Shown here piece by piece: positions 48,356 to 58,915 of a stretch of 64,000 bases of DNA. The notes beneath the pieces were generated by a model. That model saw only the letters and a list, made by a program, of their open reading frames with translations. It was not told the origin of the DNA and ran no database searches. The DNA is taken from NCBI GenBank assembly GCA_020746875.1, contig JAGTJL010000014.1, positions 372,001-436,000 of the forward strand, read 5' to 3'. The stretch's first letter is position 1. Each line of letters opens with the position of its first letter. The translations under genes and the position numbers were made by a program. The stretch is from Rhexocercosporidium sp. MPI-PUGE-AT-0058. Lineage: Eukaryota; Ascomycota; Leotiomycetes; Helotiales.

Positions 48356-48541
48356 TGTGAACTAGAACCAGAAGTGGCGCGTGCTGTGAAAGAGGTCATG
48401 AGCGGCAAGGGAAAACGTGGTCGGAAGAGTAAGATTGCTGTGCAAAAGGCAGATGATCCAGAACCGGAGCCAGAGCCAGAAGTGGCGCCACTGATCGATC
48501 CGCCAGTGCGGTACAGAGCACCAGTTGCGCGGATGATATGA
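48356..48541 (+). mobile_element. C-terminal tail of a second pogo-type transposase relic
   Basis: The plus strand reads CELEPEVARAVKEVM, then SGKGKRGRKSKIAVQKADDP, a PEPEPEPE run and PVARMI before a TGA at 48539. This basic then acidic ending is typical of fungal pogo transposases. An in-frame TAG at 48353-48355 precedes it and no catalytic domain is visible upstream, so only the tail remains. Confidence 0.65.
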
Positions 48542-49011
48542 GACCATTGCACGATAGAACAGAATCGTTTAAGTTCAAATTTAGTTTTAGGAGGTAGGAG
48601 ACCAGATATCGTTAAATGTTTGTAACCTTCTTGGCGTAATAGAAGATGGAATGATAGTTCGCCTGCAAGTCATTAGCAAGCAGTCTTTTTGTTGAGGCCA
48701 GACTCTTAACTCAAATCTTTGACATCAGTTCGCAGCTGCTTCCTGGAGACTGTTCGACCTCCTGCCATTTACACCACGGCGGCCTACTTGTTGTCCGACG
48801 CAGTACCATTTCAACTCTACTCCCTCGCCAGCTCGCGACGTCCTACCCATGTGGATATATCTGTACGCCTGCGCGGTGCACTGCTCATACAGCAAGTAGA
48901 AAGTCGAATTGAATTTACTCTCTGCAAGCAGAACTGCGTGATTAGGTGGTACCTTGAATAATCTTCGTTAGCACTGCCGCTTCCACTACCTGCACATGAT
49001 GCTATACTGAT
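48542..49011. other. Intergenic region
   Basis: No gene supported. Confidence 0.35.
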
Positions 49012-49362
49012 CTATATCGGAATGATCCTGACTGGCTGTTCTTCTTCCGCTTGGTAATTCTGGCAGATCTTGCAAGGCGTATGCTCTGGGACCTTGATCC
49101 GGAACAGCCGAGAGAGTGTGGCCAACCTGTCCTTCAACCATAAGTGCTTCTGCTCCTGCTCCTTCTCCTTCTGCTCCTTGCGCTTGCAACGGTCGCAGGT
49201 ATTTAGTGCTATCTTCGGGTTCCGTTCATCGATAGTGTGCTGTATCTGAACGTAGCCCATTTGATTAGGCCGTAACTGGTACAGGACGGGACAGGAACGG
49301 GAATACACTCCACCGTGGTTTTTGCAGCAGGAAGGGCAGTGGTTTTCGAAAGCCGTGCACAT
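49012..49362 (-). CDS. Small Cys-rich protein, possible zinc binding
   Basis: A single exon of 116 residues starting MCTAFENHCPSCCKNHGG. Cysteines occur in pairs: CPSCC near the N-terminus, CDRC in the middle (before a charged helix KRKEQKEKEQEQKHLWLKDR) and CKIC near the C-terminus, with a further Cys in SRSCPVLY. This layout resembles a fungal family in which Cys and His residues probably hold zinc. There is no signal peptide. A decayed duplicate lies at 47140-47757. Function unknown. Confidence 0.55.
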   Translation of the reverse strand: MCTAFENHCPSCCKNHGGVYSRSCPVLYQLRPNQMGYVQIQHTIDERNPKIALNTCDRCKRKEQKEKEQEQKHLWLKDRLATLSRLFRIKVPEHTPCKICQNYQAEEEQPVRIIPI

Positions 49363-49599
49363 CGTGTTGCTTCAGTGATAGTGAAATAATCGGAATAATG
49401 TAGACACCTCATGTAATTCAGAGGGGTTAATGTGTCACTGGCTCATTGGACGGTTGCGTTACACAAACAGAGCTGTGTGGTGCTGACAATCCATTCGCCA
49501 CATTTATAGCTGGACTTGTACGCTCCCCGCTTTCAATCAAACATACATCCGAATATGTCTGGAAAAATTGCACGATAGTGGTGTCAAAATTCTGCCACT

Positions 49600-50690
49600 A
49601 TGACCTCCCGTTGTGTTTTGTGCGATCGATCTTTCAATAGCGACGAAATTTTGCTGCAGCACAACCGAACATCATCCGCGCACACCTACGACTGTAGATC
49701 TTGCGACCGTCACTACGGCAGCAATCAGGCATTACGGCAGCAATCAGGCATTACAGCAGCATCTGCGGGACTCCCCACTTCATGCTCCATCCTTCAATTG
49801 TCATGACTGTAATCGATCTTTTAATAGCGAAGAAGCGTTACAGCAGCACCTGCGGGATTCACCGGCGCATGTGCCGTCCTTCGACTGCGATGACTGTGAT
49901 CGATCTTTCGATAGCGAAGAGGCCTTGTAGCAGCACCTGCGGGACTCCCCAGCGCATGCGCCATCCTTCGACTGTAAGACCTGCGATCGATCCTTCAGTA
50001 ACGAGGAGGCTCTAGAGCAGAACCTGCGGGACTCTCGTATTCACTAACAGGATACGGAGGCTCCTACAGAGACCCCTCTGGACGTCTTCTTTCGCTTTTC
50101 CCCAACGTTCGGCTATGACCCTTCTCTCTCACCAGCTACTTCGTATGCTAACTTGCAAAGACATAAAGGATGGCGCCGTGGCAGCGCCGAGTCAGACGAT
50201 GCGTGGAACAGATCTCAAGACGCGCTGCAAAGCGAACTGTACTTGTGATACGGTGCAGAGAACGATTTGACTGCGTGGTATGCGCTTTGCCGCGTAATTA
50301 GTGTCGAGCCCCTTCCGAAAACATGTGAGCAATGCGAGGAGGTAGGAGATCGTGCAACGAAATTGGGTAGATTCATGCTGACGCGGGTAATAGGCCGCAC
50401 GAAGGACACACGTTAATATCATTGACTTGATTGAATGGGGACGAAGTGGGAGTAAGGAAAAGGTGCACACCTTCCGCAATGTAGTAGAGCTGCGAAGCTA
50501 AACCAAGGAGACACGCAAGATATTTCGCAACACGTTCGACCAAGAAGGCGGCAATGTTGTCTTGAGACACCTGCTTCGAAAGATCTTTCGAGAGCTTATG
50601 AAAAGCTCGAGTAGGGATACTGGAGATGTAGAAAGCAGTGTTGATGTGGGTATCAGGGGAGGAAGTCCCCCAATGCGACGGGGCGAGTAG
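49600..50690 (+). pseudogene. Broken C2H2 zinc-finger gene with a conserved fungal C-terminal domain
   Basis: The 5' half encodes a tandem array of C2H2 fingers with a 29-residue (87-bp) repeat, of the form CxDCxRSFNSEEALQQHLRD followed by SPxHxPSF. The 3' half continues with TPLDVFFRF, YDPSLSPATSYANLQRHKGW, AWYALCRVISVEPLPKTCEQ, THVNIIDLIEWGR and FDQEGGNVVLRHLLRKIF, a domain seen after such fingers in other fungal proteins. Lesions: a 19-bp tandem duplication (49714-49751) shifts the frame; stops at 49928-49930 (TAG for CAG), 50045-50047 (TAA), 50246-50248 (TGA where Trp is expected) and 50499-50501 (TAA). A probable intron at 50342-50393 still splices in frame. No full product is possible. 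Confidence 0.85.
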
Positions 50691-51727
50691 CAGCGTTGAG
50701 GAGGGATGGTGACCGACGTACATCTTGTCTCGCAGGACGAAGTTGTTTACGCTGGCGATTGTCTAGCAATAAGTGAAGACAGAATAAAATTATTCAGAAC
50801 ACAGCAGTTGGCGAACATGTCTTCGATGTGTGGTGGTGAGGCTGGTAATGCTTCGTGAATTGTAAGATGTCTGGCTGCGCCTTTCTTTTGCAGGCTGGGT
50901 GTGGCGCACTAGACGCCACAGTTCCTCCAGCTACTATTGACTTCAGTGCCTAAGGCCAAAAAGAAAATTACACGGTAAATAATGCGGGGTTGTTTCGCAC
51001 TAACTAAAATCGTTTCGGCTTTGACCCGAAGTACAGATCCGCGTAGCGATCTTGCATGAGATCTGCACGCCACAGCAACTACTAAGGCTAATAACTATTC
51101 CTTGCATCGTAGTAAGGCTTGAGAGGTCGGATAACTCCTTTATAAGTATTGGGGATGGTATAATCTCGGTGGTGGAAGCTGTGGTAGAGGAAGTCTATTG
51201 CGCTATAAAAAGATACTCTTTGCAAATCGGGCGTGAGGGCGACGATACGAACATGATTTTCTAGTAGGAGGGGTTCAGGGTGTCCGGGAGTAGCTACAGA
51301 ACATAGCATATAAAAAATTAGAGGATGTGTGGGCAGATTTTAAGATGCTTAAAGTCAAAGTACCTATCATTTTTTTCGGCACACCGGGTTTTTCGGCACG
51401 CAGGGATGGAGGTTAGTTAAAGGATGTTCAAGAAGCGTACATAAAATGATTATTCTAAAAAATTTGCAAGATTTTAAGGCGTTCATGAAATTAGAACCTT
51501 CCAAATCCAAAGTACCTATGTTTTGTCTCGTTACGGGGGTGCGTCTCTAGACGTAGGGAATGACGTTATATCAATGGTAGAAGTATATTGTTGTCTTAAA
51601 AGAAATGAGTTTATTTTTTGATTGCTTACTTTTATATTGTTTGGAATGAAACGGTACACTTACATTCTGTATCGAACAGACAGATCTTTCCTAATTCGAT
51701 GATGCTAGCTACATATCATCTCACTAC
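50691..51727. other. Intergenic region
   Basis: No gene supported. A short direct repeat TTTTCGGCAC occurs twice near 51373-51398, and AAAGTACCTAT recurs near 51358 and 51509. These may be remnants of a repeat; too short to classify. Confidence 0.4.
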
Positions 51728-53482
51728 TCACTCGAATAGCTGCAGGAAGTGGTCTATTTCGCCTTCCTCAAGCTCGCGCTCTGGAGAATTGTCGGGGACA
51801 CGCGGCTGCTGAGCCTCCAGACGCACTTCACTAGTCTGCTCACCATCGAGGATGCCGTGATTCTCGTCAAGGCCAAGTTCGTCATGATATCCGCTATAGA
51901 CGTATGCGCTATCAAGGTCGATGTAAGCTTGCTCAATATCCAGGCGTAGTCTCTCGGTTTCTCGCTCTGCCTGTGCCTGTGCTTGCCTAAGCAAGTGGCG
52001 CACTCTATAGGCATCGTCGAGTATGTCATCGTGAGCACGAACTATAAGATTGTCACCCTCATATCCCGGTACATCGAGGAGCATCACTTCTCGATCAGCG
52101 ATGAGAGACTGGATGTGCTGATCAAGGATGTTCATCTCTGAGACAAACACTACTTGATGTGAAATGATAGCGGCCTCGTCTTCTAGGTCCTCTGCAAGCT
52201 GAGCCTCGAGCTCCTCCAATCTCCATCGTCGCCGACGGCTCCGGCTGTTGCTGGCAGCATCAGTCAACTGCATCTGATCTCTGACTGCATTTCTCATTGG
52301 AGAGAGCATCTCACGCTGTGCCTCATGTCTCGCCTCAATCTGCTGCTGAACGATCTGCTGGACAGAAGCGCGAGTAGCAACCGCCAATTCATCGAGGAAG
52401 TTCGCGTCACCAGCAGGCTGGTCGAGATCATCGATGCTGGCCTCATGTTCTGGCGCCTGCTCGTCTCTTTGACCACGCGACTGTGCGATCTGGGCTTCCC
52501 GTCTTGCTTCAGGCGAGATCTCTCGCAGGGGTTCAGCTGGTGCTACCGCTAGTAGATCTTGGATGACATCTGGGGAACGAGACAACTCGATCTTGTAGTC
52601 TCGCCGGCAGAGGGGGCAGCTAGTATTTGACATCAGCCACTTGGTGATGCAGGCTCGACCGATGATGTGCCCGCATGGTAGCGAACACGGTTCTTCGGCA
52701 TCATGGTCGCCCTGTGCGACTCCGAGTGGATCAGTGCATACGGTACATGCACGGTCTGCTTCTGTTGCTCCCATGGAATGAATCTCGACGGCAGCGAGGA
52801 TTGAAGGTATGGCACGGGCCCTTGTCATCTGTTCCTTCACCTGCCTCTCGGCTCGAGTTCTCCCTGTGGGATCCCGCGGCTCTGATGTGGCGAGGAGTCG
52901 CCTAGCACGTTGCAGTCTAGAAGAGTCCAGTCTCAACTGATTTCGTCTCTGGTCAAGCTCGTCGCTCAAGGAGTCGACGTGGTCTCTGAGTTGTGTGTGA
53001 GTGAGTCCTCTTAGGATCTGCTCTGGGATTCTGAAGAGGGCTGCTCCTAAGACTCGAGCTCGGTTGTGGTCATCGAGAAATCCATCGAGTCTGTCGATAT
53101 CCCAGACGAAGACATCATCGTCTCCAATCCTTTGTAGAATGCGTCTTTGTTCGTGAGCTAGTTCTCGAGCATCTTGGTGAGATATTCGACCAGGGTGTAT
53201 GCTAGCGAGGATGTGACCTTCTGCCAGATCGGCATTGAAAGCTTCTTGGATATCTCTGGCTACATCGAGACGGGTCCGGCGATCGAAATCGCGACGGGTG
53301 GCCTCCCTCGTTTCGGGATGGGAGATGAGAGTTAGGTCTATCGCGCACTCGCTGCAGAATGCGTCTCGGACGGACCTCTCTGTGCTATGCTCGCAGCTGC
53401 CTCCTCGACCATCTGCGCATCTCTCCAATGCCCAAGTGGCATGCCCGCATGCCTCCTCGAAGTACACCTTGGTGATACACAT
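51728..53482 (-). CDS. RING-finger protein, putative E3 ubiquitin ligase
   Basis: A single exon of 584 residues. The RING (about 246-292) reads CTVCTDPLG, then CSLPCGHIIGRACITKWL and CPLCRRDY, close to the C3HC4 pattern with the CGH-x5-C spacing usual in fungal variants. The N-terminal 50 residues hold a second Cys/His cluster (EEACGHATWALERC, FCSEC). Between and after these are long charged helices (residues ~105-225 and ~370-560), likely coiled coils, and an acidic C-terminus ending ERELEEGEIDHFLQLFE. RING proteins of this kind recruit an E2 and ubiquitinate partners chosen by the coiled-coil regions; the partner is unknown. It stands next to the A/B array but faces the other way with 0.7 kb between. 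Confidence 0.85.
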   Translation of the reverse strand: MCITKVYFEEACGHATWALERCADGRGGSCEHSTERSVRDAFCSECAIDLTLISHPETREATRRDFDRRTRLDVARDIQEAFNADLAEGHILASIHPGRISHQDARELAHEQRRILQRIGDDDVFVWDIDRLDGFLDDHNRARVLGAALFRIPEQILRGLTHTQLRDHVDSLSDELDQRRNQLRLDSSRLQRARRLLATSEPRDPTGRTRAERQVKEQMTRARAIPSILAAVEIHSMGATEADRACTVCTDPLGVAQGDHDAEEPCSLPCGHIIGRACITKWLMSNTSCPLCRRDYKIELSRSPDVIQDLLAVAPAEPLREISPEARREAQIAQSRGQRDEQAPEHEASIDDLDQPAGDANFLDELAVATRASVQQIVQQQIEARHEAQREMLSPMRNAVRDQMQLTDAASNSRSRRRRWRLEELEAQLAEDLEDEAAIISHQVVFVSEMNILDQHIQSLIADREVMLLDVPGYEGDNLIVRAHDDILDDAYRVRHLLRQAQAQAERETERLRLDIEQAYIDLDSAYVYSGYHDELGLDENHGILDGEQTSEVRLEAQQPRVPDNSPERELEEGEIDHFLQLFE

Positions 53483-54183
53483 AGGTAACGATGTGGAATC
53501 TGGCGGGACTACGTAGTACAGGTGTCAGAGTCTGGAATTGGAGTTCAAGGCTCTCACAAAAGTTGAGAGCATTCAAGCGGAAACTTGAATTGCTAACCGA
53601 GGATCAAAAGAGGGTAATCGACAACTCTATTAATACTCCGCTCCTAGCGCTGTTTTCCATCTTGGTCTGAAGAACAATTGCTTCGCTGTTCCAAGTCGAC
53701 AAAGTATGAGGACCGAGTAGCCTTTCCTCAACAATTTGACAAGACAAAGGCCAAACTAACCAGTGTTGTGGACAATGGGGTTGTCTTTCTTTACTCAAAG
53801 CGTGTCTTCATACTTCTAAACACTCGTCTTCTCCCAAAGAAATGTTTCATTGTCTCTTTGTTCCTTCATTGATACATGGGCGGTCATTGTCGAAGTCCCG
53901 GAAGCTGGCTGTTTCGCTTAGCCTACACCCAGAAACTGCCCCTTTACCACAGACAATCATTCACCTCTCACAGTATTAGCTTGAAGTCTTGTGTAGAAGT
54001 TTTTCAATTTTAAACTCATTTATAATTTGCTACTTTTGATCAATAAAAAATCTCTGTCCTGGGTCCGTCCTCGTACATCCTCTTCCTTAAATACCCTCCA
54101 ATTTTCTTCAAACTAGTACTCTTAGCTCAATTTCCGTTGCTAGCTGTCAGGAAGTATTTCTGGTATGTAAAAATGGAAAGATT
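53483..54183. other. Intergenic region
   Basis: Upstream region of the RING gene and 3' side of A1. No gene supported. Confidence 0.45.
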
Positions 54184-55342
54184 CTACCGAGCGCTGGTAG
54201 AGTATTGGCTCATATTCGAGCGGGTTGAGGACCAAGCCTTGACTGGCCGTGGTCCAGTCCCGGCAACAGATGACTGTCGCTGAGGAAATGAAGGGGCCCG
54301 TGGTGTGGTTGGGCTTTCTTCCATAATAGCGGCTGGCGCACGGGGTAAAGACTGAGATATCTTGCCCGCAGCTGCTTTTAGTACTGCATCTCTGAAAAGT
54401 TTTTGGAGCCTCACAAATGACTCATCTTCCAGTCGACCAGAAATCGTGCATTTATGGGCCATGTTATGAGAGTATGGTCTGGTGATGTGCAAGCAACAAG
54501 TGTCGCTCATCCTATGCCATGCACTTGCGTATTGGAAATTTGGATATGTTTCAGCCCACAAAACCCCATGACTACTCTCACCAGATGCGGCAGAAACCTG
54601 CGCCATTCTATCTCGTACTGAAACGTACTCGTGCTTATGACGCTTTGTAGTAAGCCCCCGTCCTTCGTGGGTTAGGATGGGTAGGGCGATTACATGGTGC
54701 TCAAAGCGAGAAAGAACAACAAACTTTCGAAATTTTGAATTAGTAATGCCGAAGTTTGTCTCTGTTTGGTTTGCATTACTGTGATCGACTCTGTCTTGTC
54801 TGTAATGATGCTCATGAGTCACTGCGCTGAACACCGCTCCTGGTTCGAATTCCTCCTTGTGGTGGAATACTTGTTCTCGTGAGCTTCAACTCCAGGACGT
54901 GGAACTCGGACTTACCATCAGTTGGTCGCTGGCTCATAGCTCCCACAGCTTGTTGCGAATGCATACTTTGACAACTATTTCCATAGGCCGAGTTCATTGC
55001 CCCTTGCCACCCTAGGTTCCGGTCGTTGACTGACATATTGCTGATGCCGATTGAAGATGTTGCTCGCTGAGTGACCACTGGTGCATTCACATGCGCAAAA
55101 TCCTGCTGACATCCTACCGTTCCTGACACTGGAGGATTGGCGGGGTGACTGGTTGGAGGTAGTTGCTGTATCGTTGATCTTTCTTGAGCACACCTGGTCG
55201 CTGCCTTCTGGTCCCATATTGAACTTGTTGTTGACGACGCCTGGCCACTTTGGGAAGGCGCACCTTGGCCACCTCCGGTCTGACGAGTTGCTATGATTTG
55301 GGCTCTCATCTTCTGAAGCTTTTCTTCTTCAAGCTTACCCAT
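54184..55342 (-). CDS. Array gene A1: DUF6590-like fungal protein
   Basis: Two exons (54916-55342, 54184-54839) give 360 residues with donor GTAAGT and acceptor CCAG. The alternative acceptors that would retain EFEPG upstream of the core do not keep frame. The N-terminal ~140 residues are Gln/Ser/Thr-rich and low in order. The core (from GAVFSAVTHEH to about residue 300) shares with A2 and A3: RKFVVLSRFEHHVIALPILTH, GRGLTTK, EYVSVRD, an aromatic stretch, then ITRPYSHNMAHKCTISGRLE. This pattern (pressed beta strands, a PI.TH/Y-G-G turn, and a late basic SR/GRL block) is close to Pfam DUF6590; I rate that match as probable. Function unknown. Head to head with B1. Confidence 0.7.
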
Positions 55343-55952
55343 CTTTTCAGATAAATCGCAAATGATTCCCTCTTATGATTCTGCAAATCTTGTCTACACT
55401 GGAACTATAATTTCTGGAGTGGTGGGAAAGCAGAAATATCGAAATTCGTCTTAGTTTTTCAGAAGCGATTCTATACGAACTCATTTCTATTAAGAGGGCG
55501 GGAACAGGCAAAGTCTCAAAGAACGCAACACTAGGTCAAGTTCAATCTCCGCATAAAGAATTCACATGCGATTTCTTTGGCTAGTGGTTATTTTGTGATG
55601 TTAAGCAGGACAATAAAACGCTTCAAGCTGGAGCGCCTTTATTCGATTTAGGAAGTTTACGGCGGCTCCATGAATCGAGCCTAGCAAGTACCTTGGTTGC
55701 GAATCCGGTTATGGTCTTTATTGCAGAGAATTTGTAAGCTACAAAAATTCCGGAATGTGTATTTTCTTTGTGACCTGCTGGTGTGCGAAAATTCTGTCGT
55801 GCTGAAGGCCGCTCTCGCTCCCCTCATTTTATCAGTACAAAGACAATGGTCAGATCGCAAGCCAGACGACTCCTACTTAGATCTCGTAAGGTTTACTCTG
55901 GGAATTGAAAGGGCTGCTTTTCTATTCCCACAGTCAAATCTTAATTACAGCT
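55343..55952. promoter_or_regulatory. Divergent upstream region A1-B1
   Basis: 610 bp between start codons of A1 (minus) and B1 (plus). A pyrimidine-poor stretch and a TTAATTACAG block stand just before the B1 ATG; that block looks like a 3' splice site, so B1 may have a leader exon. No symmetric motif was found by eye. Confidence 0.4.
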
Positions 55953-57443
55953 ATGGATAGTCTTGTTGATCGAGTCGTTAATGGGAAAATCTTCAAAAAC
56001 TTTGCTTCATTCGTTCGAGGCAGCAGTGGGAGCTCAAAGGATACAACTGATCGACCATGGACAGCGGACTGTGGTATGACGAAGGAGCAGAGAACATCGA
56101 ATTCTCATTTGATGGGCAACAACCAGGCATTGCTCAGCAATGGCAGGAAAAGGCGAGCATCCGAGGCCGACTGCGGATCACTTTCTGAAGTCCCAGGTGC
56201 GATAGCCATGAACGATCCACATCACGATCCGGGACAATTCTGGGACTCCGAAAATATGCAAAACACAATTCACGAAAGCCGAACTTCTCTTACGCAGCAC
56301 CATCAACAACAATGTACTGATGCAAGTTCACCCCCGCTCACTTCACGATATCTGCAGATTTTCACTTTTACCGGCGATTTTGGAGAAATTAGCACTGGAC
56401 TGGCGGTCACTAAAAGTTTGGTTTGGCAATTAAACGCCATATATCGATCCGAGTATAAAATCAACGAGTGCACAGAATCAATCCGCGAGATTGACGAGAA
56501 GCTAGGAGAATGGGAGCTCGTAATCATGGATCTCCGCTTGCTCATGGCAGATGCTGCCACTGAGCACGATCGAACGCCATTCATCGTCAGCCTACAAGAA
56601 GCTGAAACAATGGTAGCCTCAAATGAGGAAAGGAGGCTACATTTGGAAAAGCGGCTACAGTACTGGATAGACGAAAAGGAGCTGCCTTTGAGGCAAATGC
56701 TTCAGAATCTCAGCGTCGTGCTAGAATCGAACAACCTTTTAGAGGAAATTCCGGATGAGAGCGAAGACAATTTTCAAGATTTCGAGGAGAATCATCAATT
56801 CGAGAAGACCCCGGCTCCCAGTCTATATTCGCCAACACCAAGTGAGGTCGCCCAACAAAAGTTGGAAAATGACCAACGCGAGGCTTTAGAGATTCTCCAA
56901 GAAAGAAGACTCCATTTACAAGCTGCCCAAGCAAAGGTTGAAAACTGGAAGGACTACTGCCATGAGGAGTACAGAAAGTTTCTGCAATTGCAATCGGATC
57001 GAGTCATGGATGCATCGAAGACCGATTTCGACGTTGAGATGATTCAACAGGGTCAGGCGGCAACACGAGATTGCATTGAAGCAGAGATGGAAATGGAACA
57101 AATCATAGCATATGCCAGGTTATTGAGAGTTAACTTTGAAGAGTTTGATCAAGAGTCTGGTTTCGTCAGCCTGGTCGAAGATGGACATGTTGAGTCAATG
57201 GACCCTACAGAAGCCTATAGCGTGGACCGGAAACGAATCGAGAGATGGATGGATGAGGACGATGAGAAGCTTCAGGATCCCGCGGAGGTGGATGACTGGG
57301 AGTGCAAAACTGTAGGGGCCAATGACAGTGTCAGCATTGTTGCGACTCAAGTTGCTACCGGAAAAGAAAGGAAGCGTATTGATCGCTGGCGTTCGATTTG
57401 TGAGCTAGTAGAAGTTGATGCACAAGAAGAAGACGAGGAGTAA
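55953..57443 (+). CDS. Array gene B1: coiled-coil protein
   Basis: One open exon of 496 residues from the ATG at 55953 (MDSLVDRVVNGKIFKNF). I chose this ATG because upstream in-frame codons are preceded by no ATG and by a splice-acceptor-like TTACAG. The N-terminal ~140 residues are polar and disordered with a basic GRKRRASE patch that could be a nuclear signal. From ~150 on the protein is nearly all helix: TKSLVWQLNAIYRSEYKINE, IREIDEKLGEWELVIMDLRL and EERRLHLEKRLQYWIDEKEL are coiled-coil heptads. The tail is acidic with two copies of a KRIxRW motif (RKRIERWMDEDDE, ERKRIDRWRSICE). It shares with B3 the order 'TK/TE..xxW...I...CxxxI..' and a late acidic end. No enzymatic motif. Confidence 0.7.
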   Translation: MDSLVDRVVNGKIFKNFASFVRGSSGSSKDTTDRPWTADCGMTKEQRTSNSHLMGNNQALLSNGRKRRASEADCGSLSEVPGAIAMNDPHHDPGQFWDSENMQNTIHESRTSLTQHHQQQCTDASSPPLTSRYLQIFTFTGDFGEISTGLAVTKSLVWQLNAIYRSEYKINECTESIREIDEKLGEWELVIMDLRLLMADAATEHDRTPFIVSLQEAETMVASNEERRLHLEKRLQYWIDEKELPLRQMLQNLSVVLESNNLLEEIPDESEDNFQDFEENHQFEKTPAPSLYSPTPSEVAQQKLENDQREALEILQERRLHLQAAQAKVENWKDYCHEEYRKFLQLQSDRVMDASKTDFDVEMIQQGQAATRDCIEAEMEMEQIIAYARLLRVNFEEFDQESGFVSLVEDGHVESMDPTEAYSVDRKRIERWMDEDDEKLQDPAEVDDWECKTVGANDSVSIVATQVATGKERKRIDRWRSICELVEVDAQEEDEE

Positions 57444-58254
57444 GTTGGATATTTAATTATAATGTCTCTGCACCATTTTTGAAAGTTGTAATTGTGAATG
57501 TGATATTACAAAATAGTGAGACATGAATTTCAGAACACCCAGTGAGTCATATCACGTTGCTCTAAAACTCAATTTTGAGTTCGCTCAACGTCATCCCTGT
57601 TGACAGTTGCAAGCTCGTACAAATTATGCTATATATTTAAAGCTACACCAAGTTTCCAGAGTACTTCAAACCACCCTTGTTTCCAATTGATCGTCAAAAC
57701 CTTCTTTTTTTTAATATATATAACACCGTCACCTCAAATCCTATCTAGCTATGTTGCGTTGCCTTACTCCCCCGTCAGGTTTAATGGAGAAGTATCACTA
57801 AGCCGTCAGTTCGTCTTCAAAACCATCAACTTCTTTACTCTTGTTACTTGACTTTGATTTTCAAGTCTATAATTCTTTCGCCATTGAACTATAGTATGAA
57901 AGCATCGTTTTTTGATTATATATTCGGGCTTAGTGTCACCCTCGTGTTTGGTTGGCGTGCGGTACTTTATAGATGTCAGCTCTTTATAGATGTCAGCTCT
58001 AGCTTTAGAACACCCAGAAATTTGAACTATAAGATATTTGCTCCCCATACATTGTCTCTTATGCATAGCTTTGGTGGGGAATCATGCATCTTCAAGGGTT
58101 GTAGGTCGGGGGTTGTTCATACATTAATTACATCAGGAGAAAAGTGACTTAAGCTAACGAGTTTCAGAAATCAAGTATTTCCGCCACAGAACAAAATTAT
58201 GCACAGGCATAGTGCACGCACTTGCTCAGAGAGCAACAAGGAGCTTACTAAAGT
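57444..58254. other. Intergenic region with a 17-bp tandem duplication
   Basis: No gene supported; frames at 57806-58066 (minus) and 57848-58147 (plus) lack family features. No A-family sequence lies upstream of B2. A 17-bp unit, CTTTATAGATGTCAGCT, occurs twice in tandem at 57965-57998. Confidence 0.5.
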
Positions 58255-58915
58255 ATGAGCAAGCTTCTACAGAACCAGCAGAAAACCATCGATGAGCTAC
58301 ATCGAAAGGTCGAAGGGGACCCACGGCTGTCATCCGTGCTAGGGAGCCAAGAACACAGTGTTCATCTTTTCAGTCCAACTTCTACCCCGATAGTACGGAA
58401 CGGGGCCGTGGAGGATCTAGTGCCAATTTCTGTTGATAGGAAGAGATACAGAGCTTTGATCATGACCGGAAAACTCGCCCAGATTCTCAACGATGCATTC
58501 GCTTCGGCAGTGGTCATGGACATAACCCAACCAACAACAAGCTGACCTAGAAGAAATCTATCGGAAGCACCTCCTGGCAAAGCCTCTGGTCGACGTTGGC
58601 ATCTATCAGGGAAGCTACTCTGGCAAGTGACTCAAAGACATGCATTCTCAGTCGACACTCAGAAGCAAGCTCTTTGATATGAGGCACACTGAAACGGAGA
58701 AATGCAATAACGCCTACGATTATTTCGAGAGGTTCATGCGGAAAATCTTTCGAAGGAATGGTCTTCGGAACCCAGAAAAGTTCAAACGCATAATAGACTC
58801 TATTCGAGAATCTAAAATAGCGATGCTAAAGTGTCTGCCGGATGAGAAGATCTTCGCTCGCAAGTTCCGCATCGAACTGCCGATTGAAGAGAGCGATTCT
58901 GAGTCCCAGGATTGA
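58255..58915 (+). pseudogene. Array gene B2: broken coiled-coil paralogue of B3
   Basis: The N-terminus MSKLLQNQQKTIDELHRKVE aligns with the NDLITAQQQLIDLLAQLL region of B3, and FSPTSTPIVRNGAVED...PISVDRKR aligns with FGPTSAPMIWSGDLEDPISIEHRG. The frame shifts near 58535 (frame 1 ends at a TGA at 58543; frame 2 continues QQADLEEIYRKHLLAKPL), and a second in-frame TGA stands at 58628-58630 before LKDMHSQSTL. A 38- to 41-bp GT-AG stretch could remove the first lesion but would be shorter than normal introns and leaves the second. The C-terminal part ends in an acidic IEESDSESQD. It is most simply a decaying B copy, with no A partner beside it. Confidence 0.6.
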
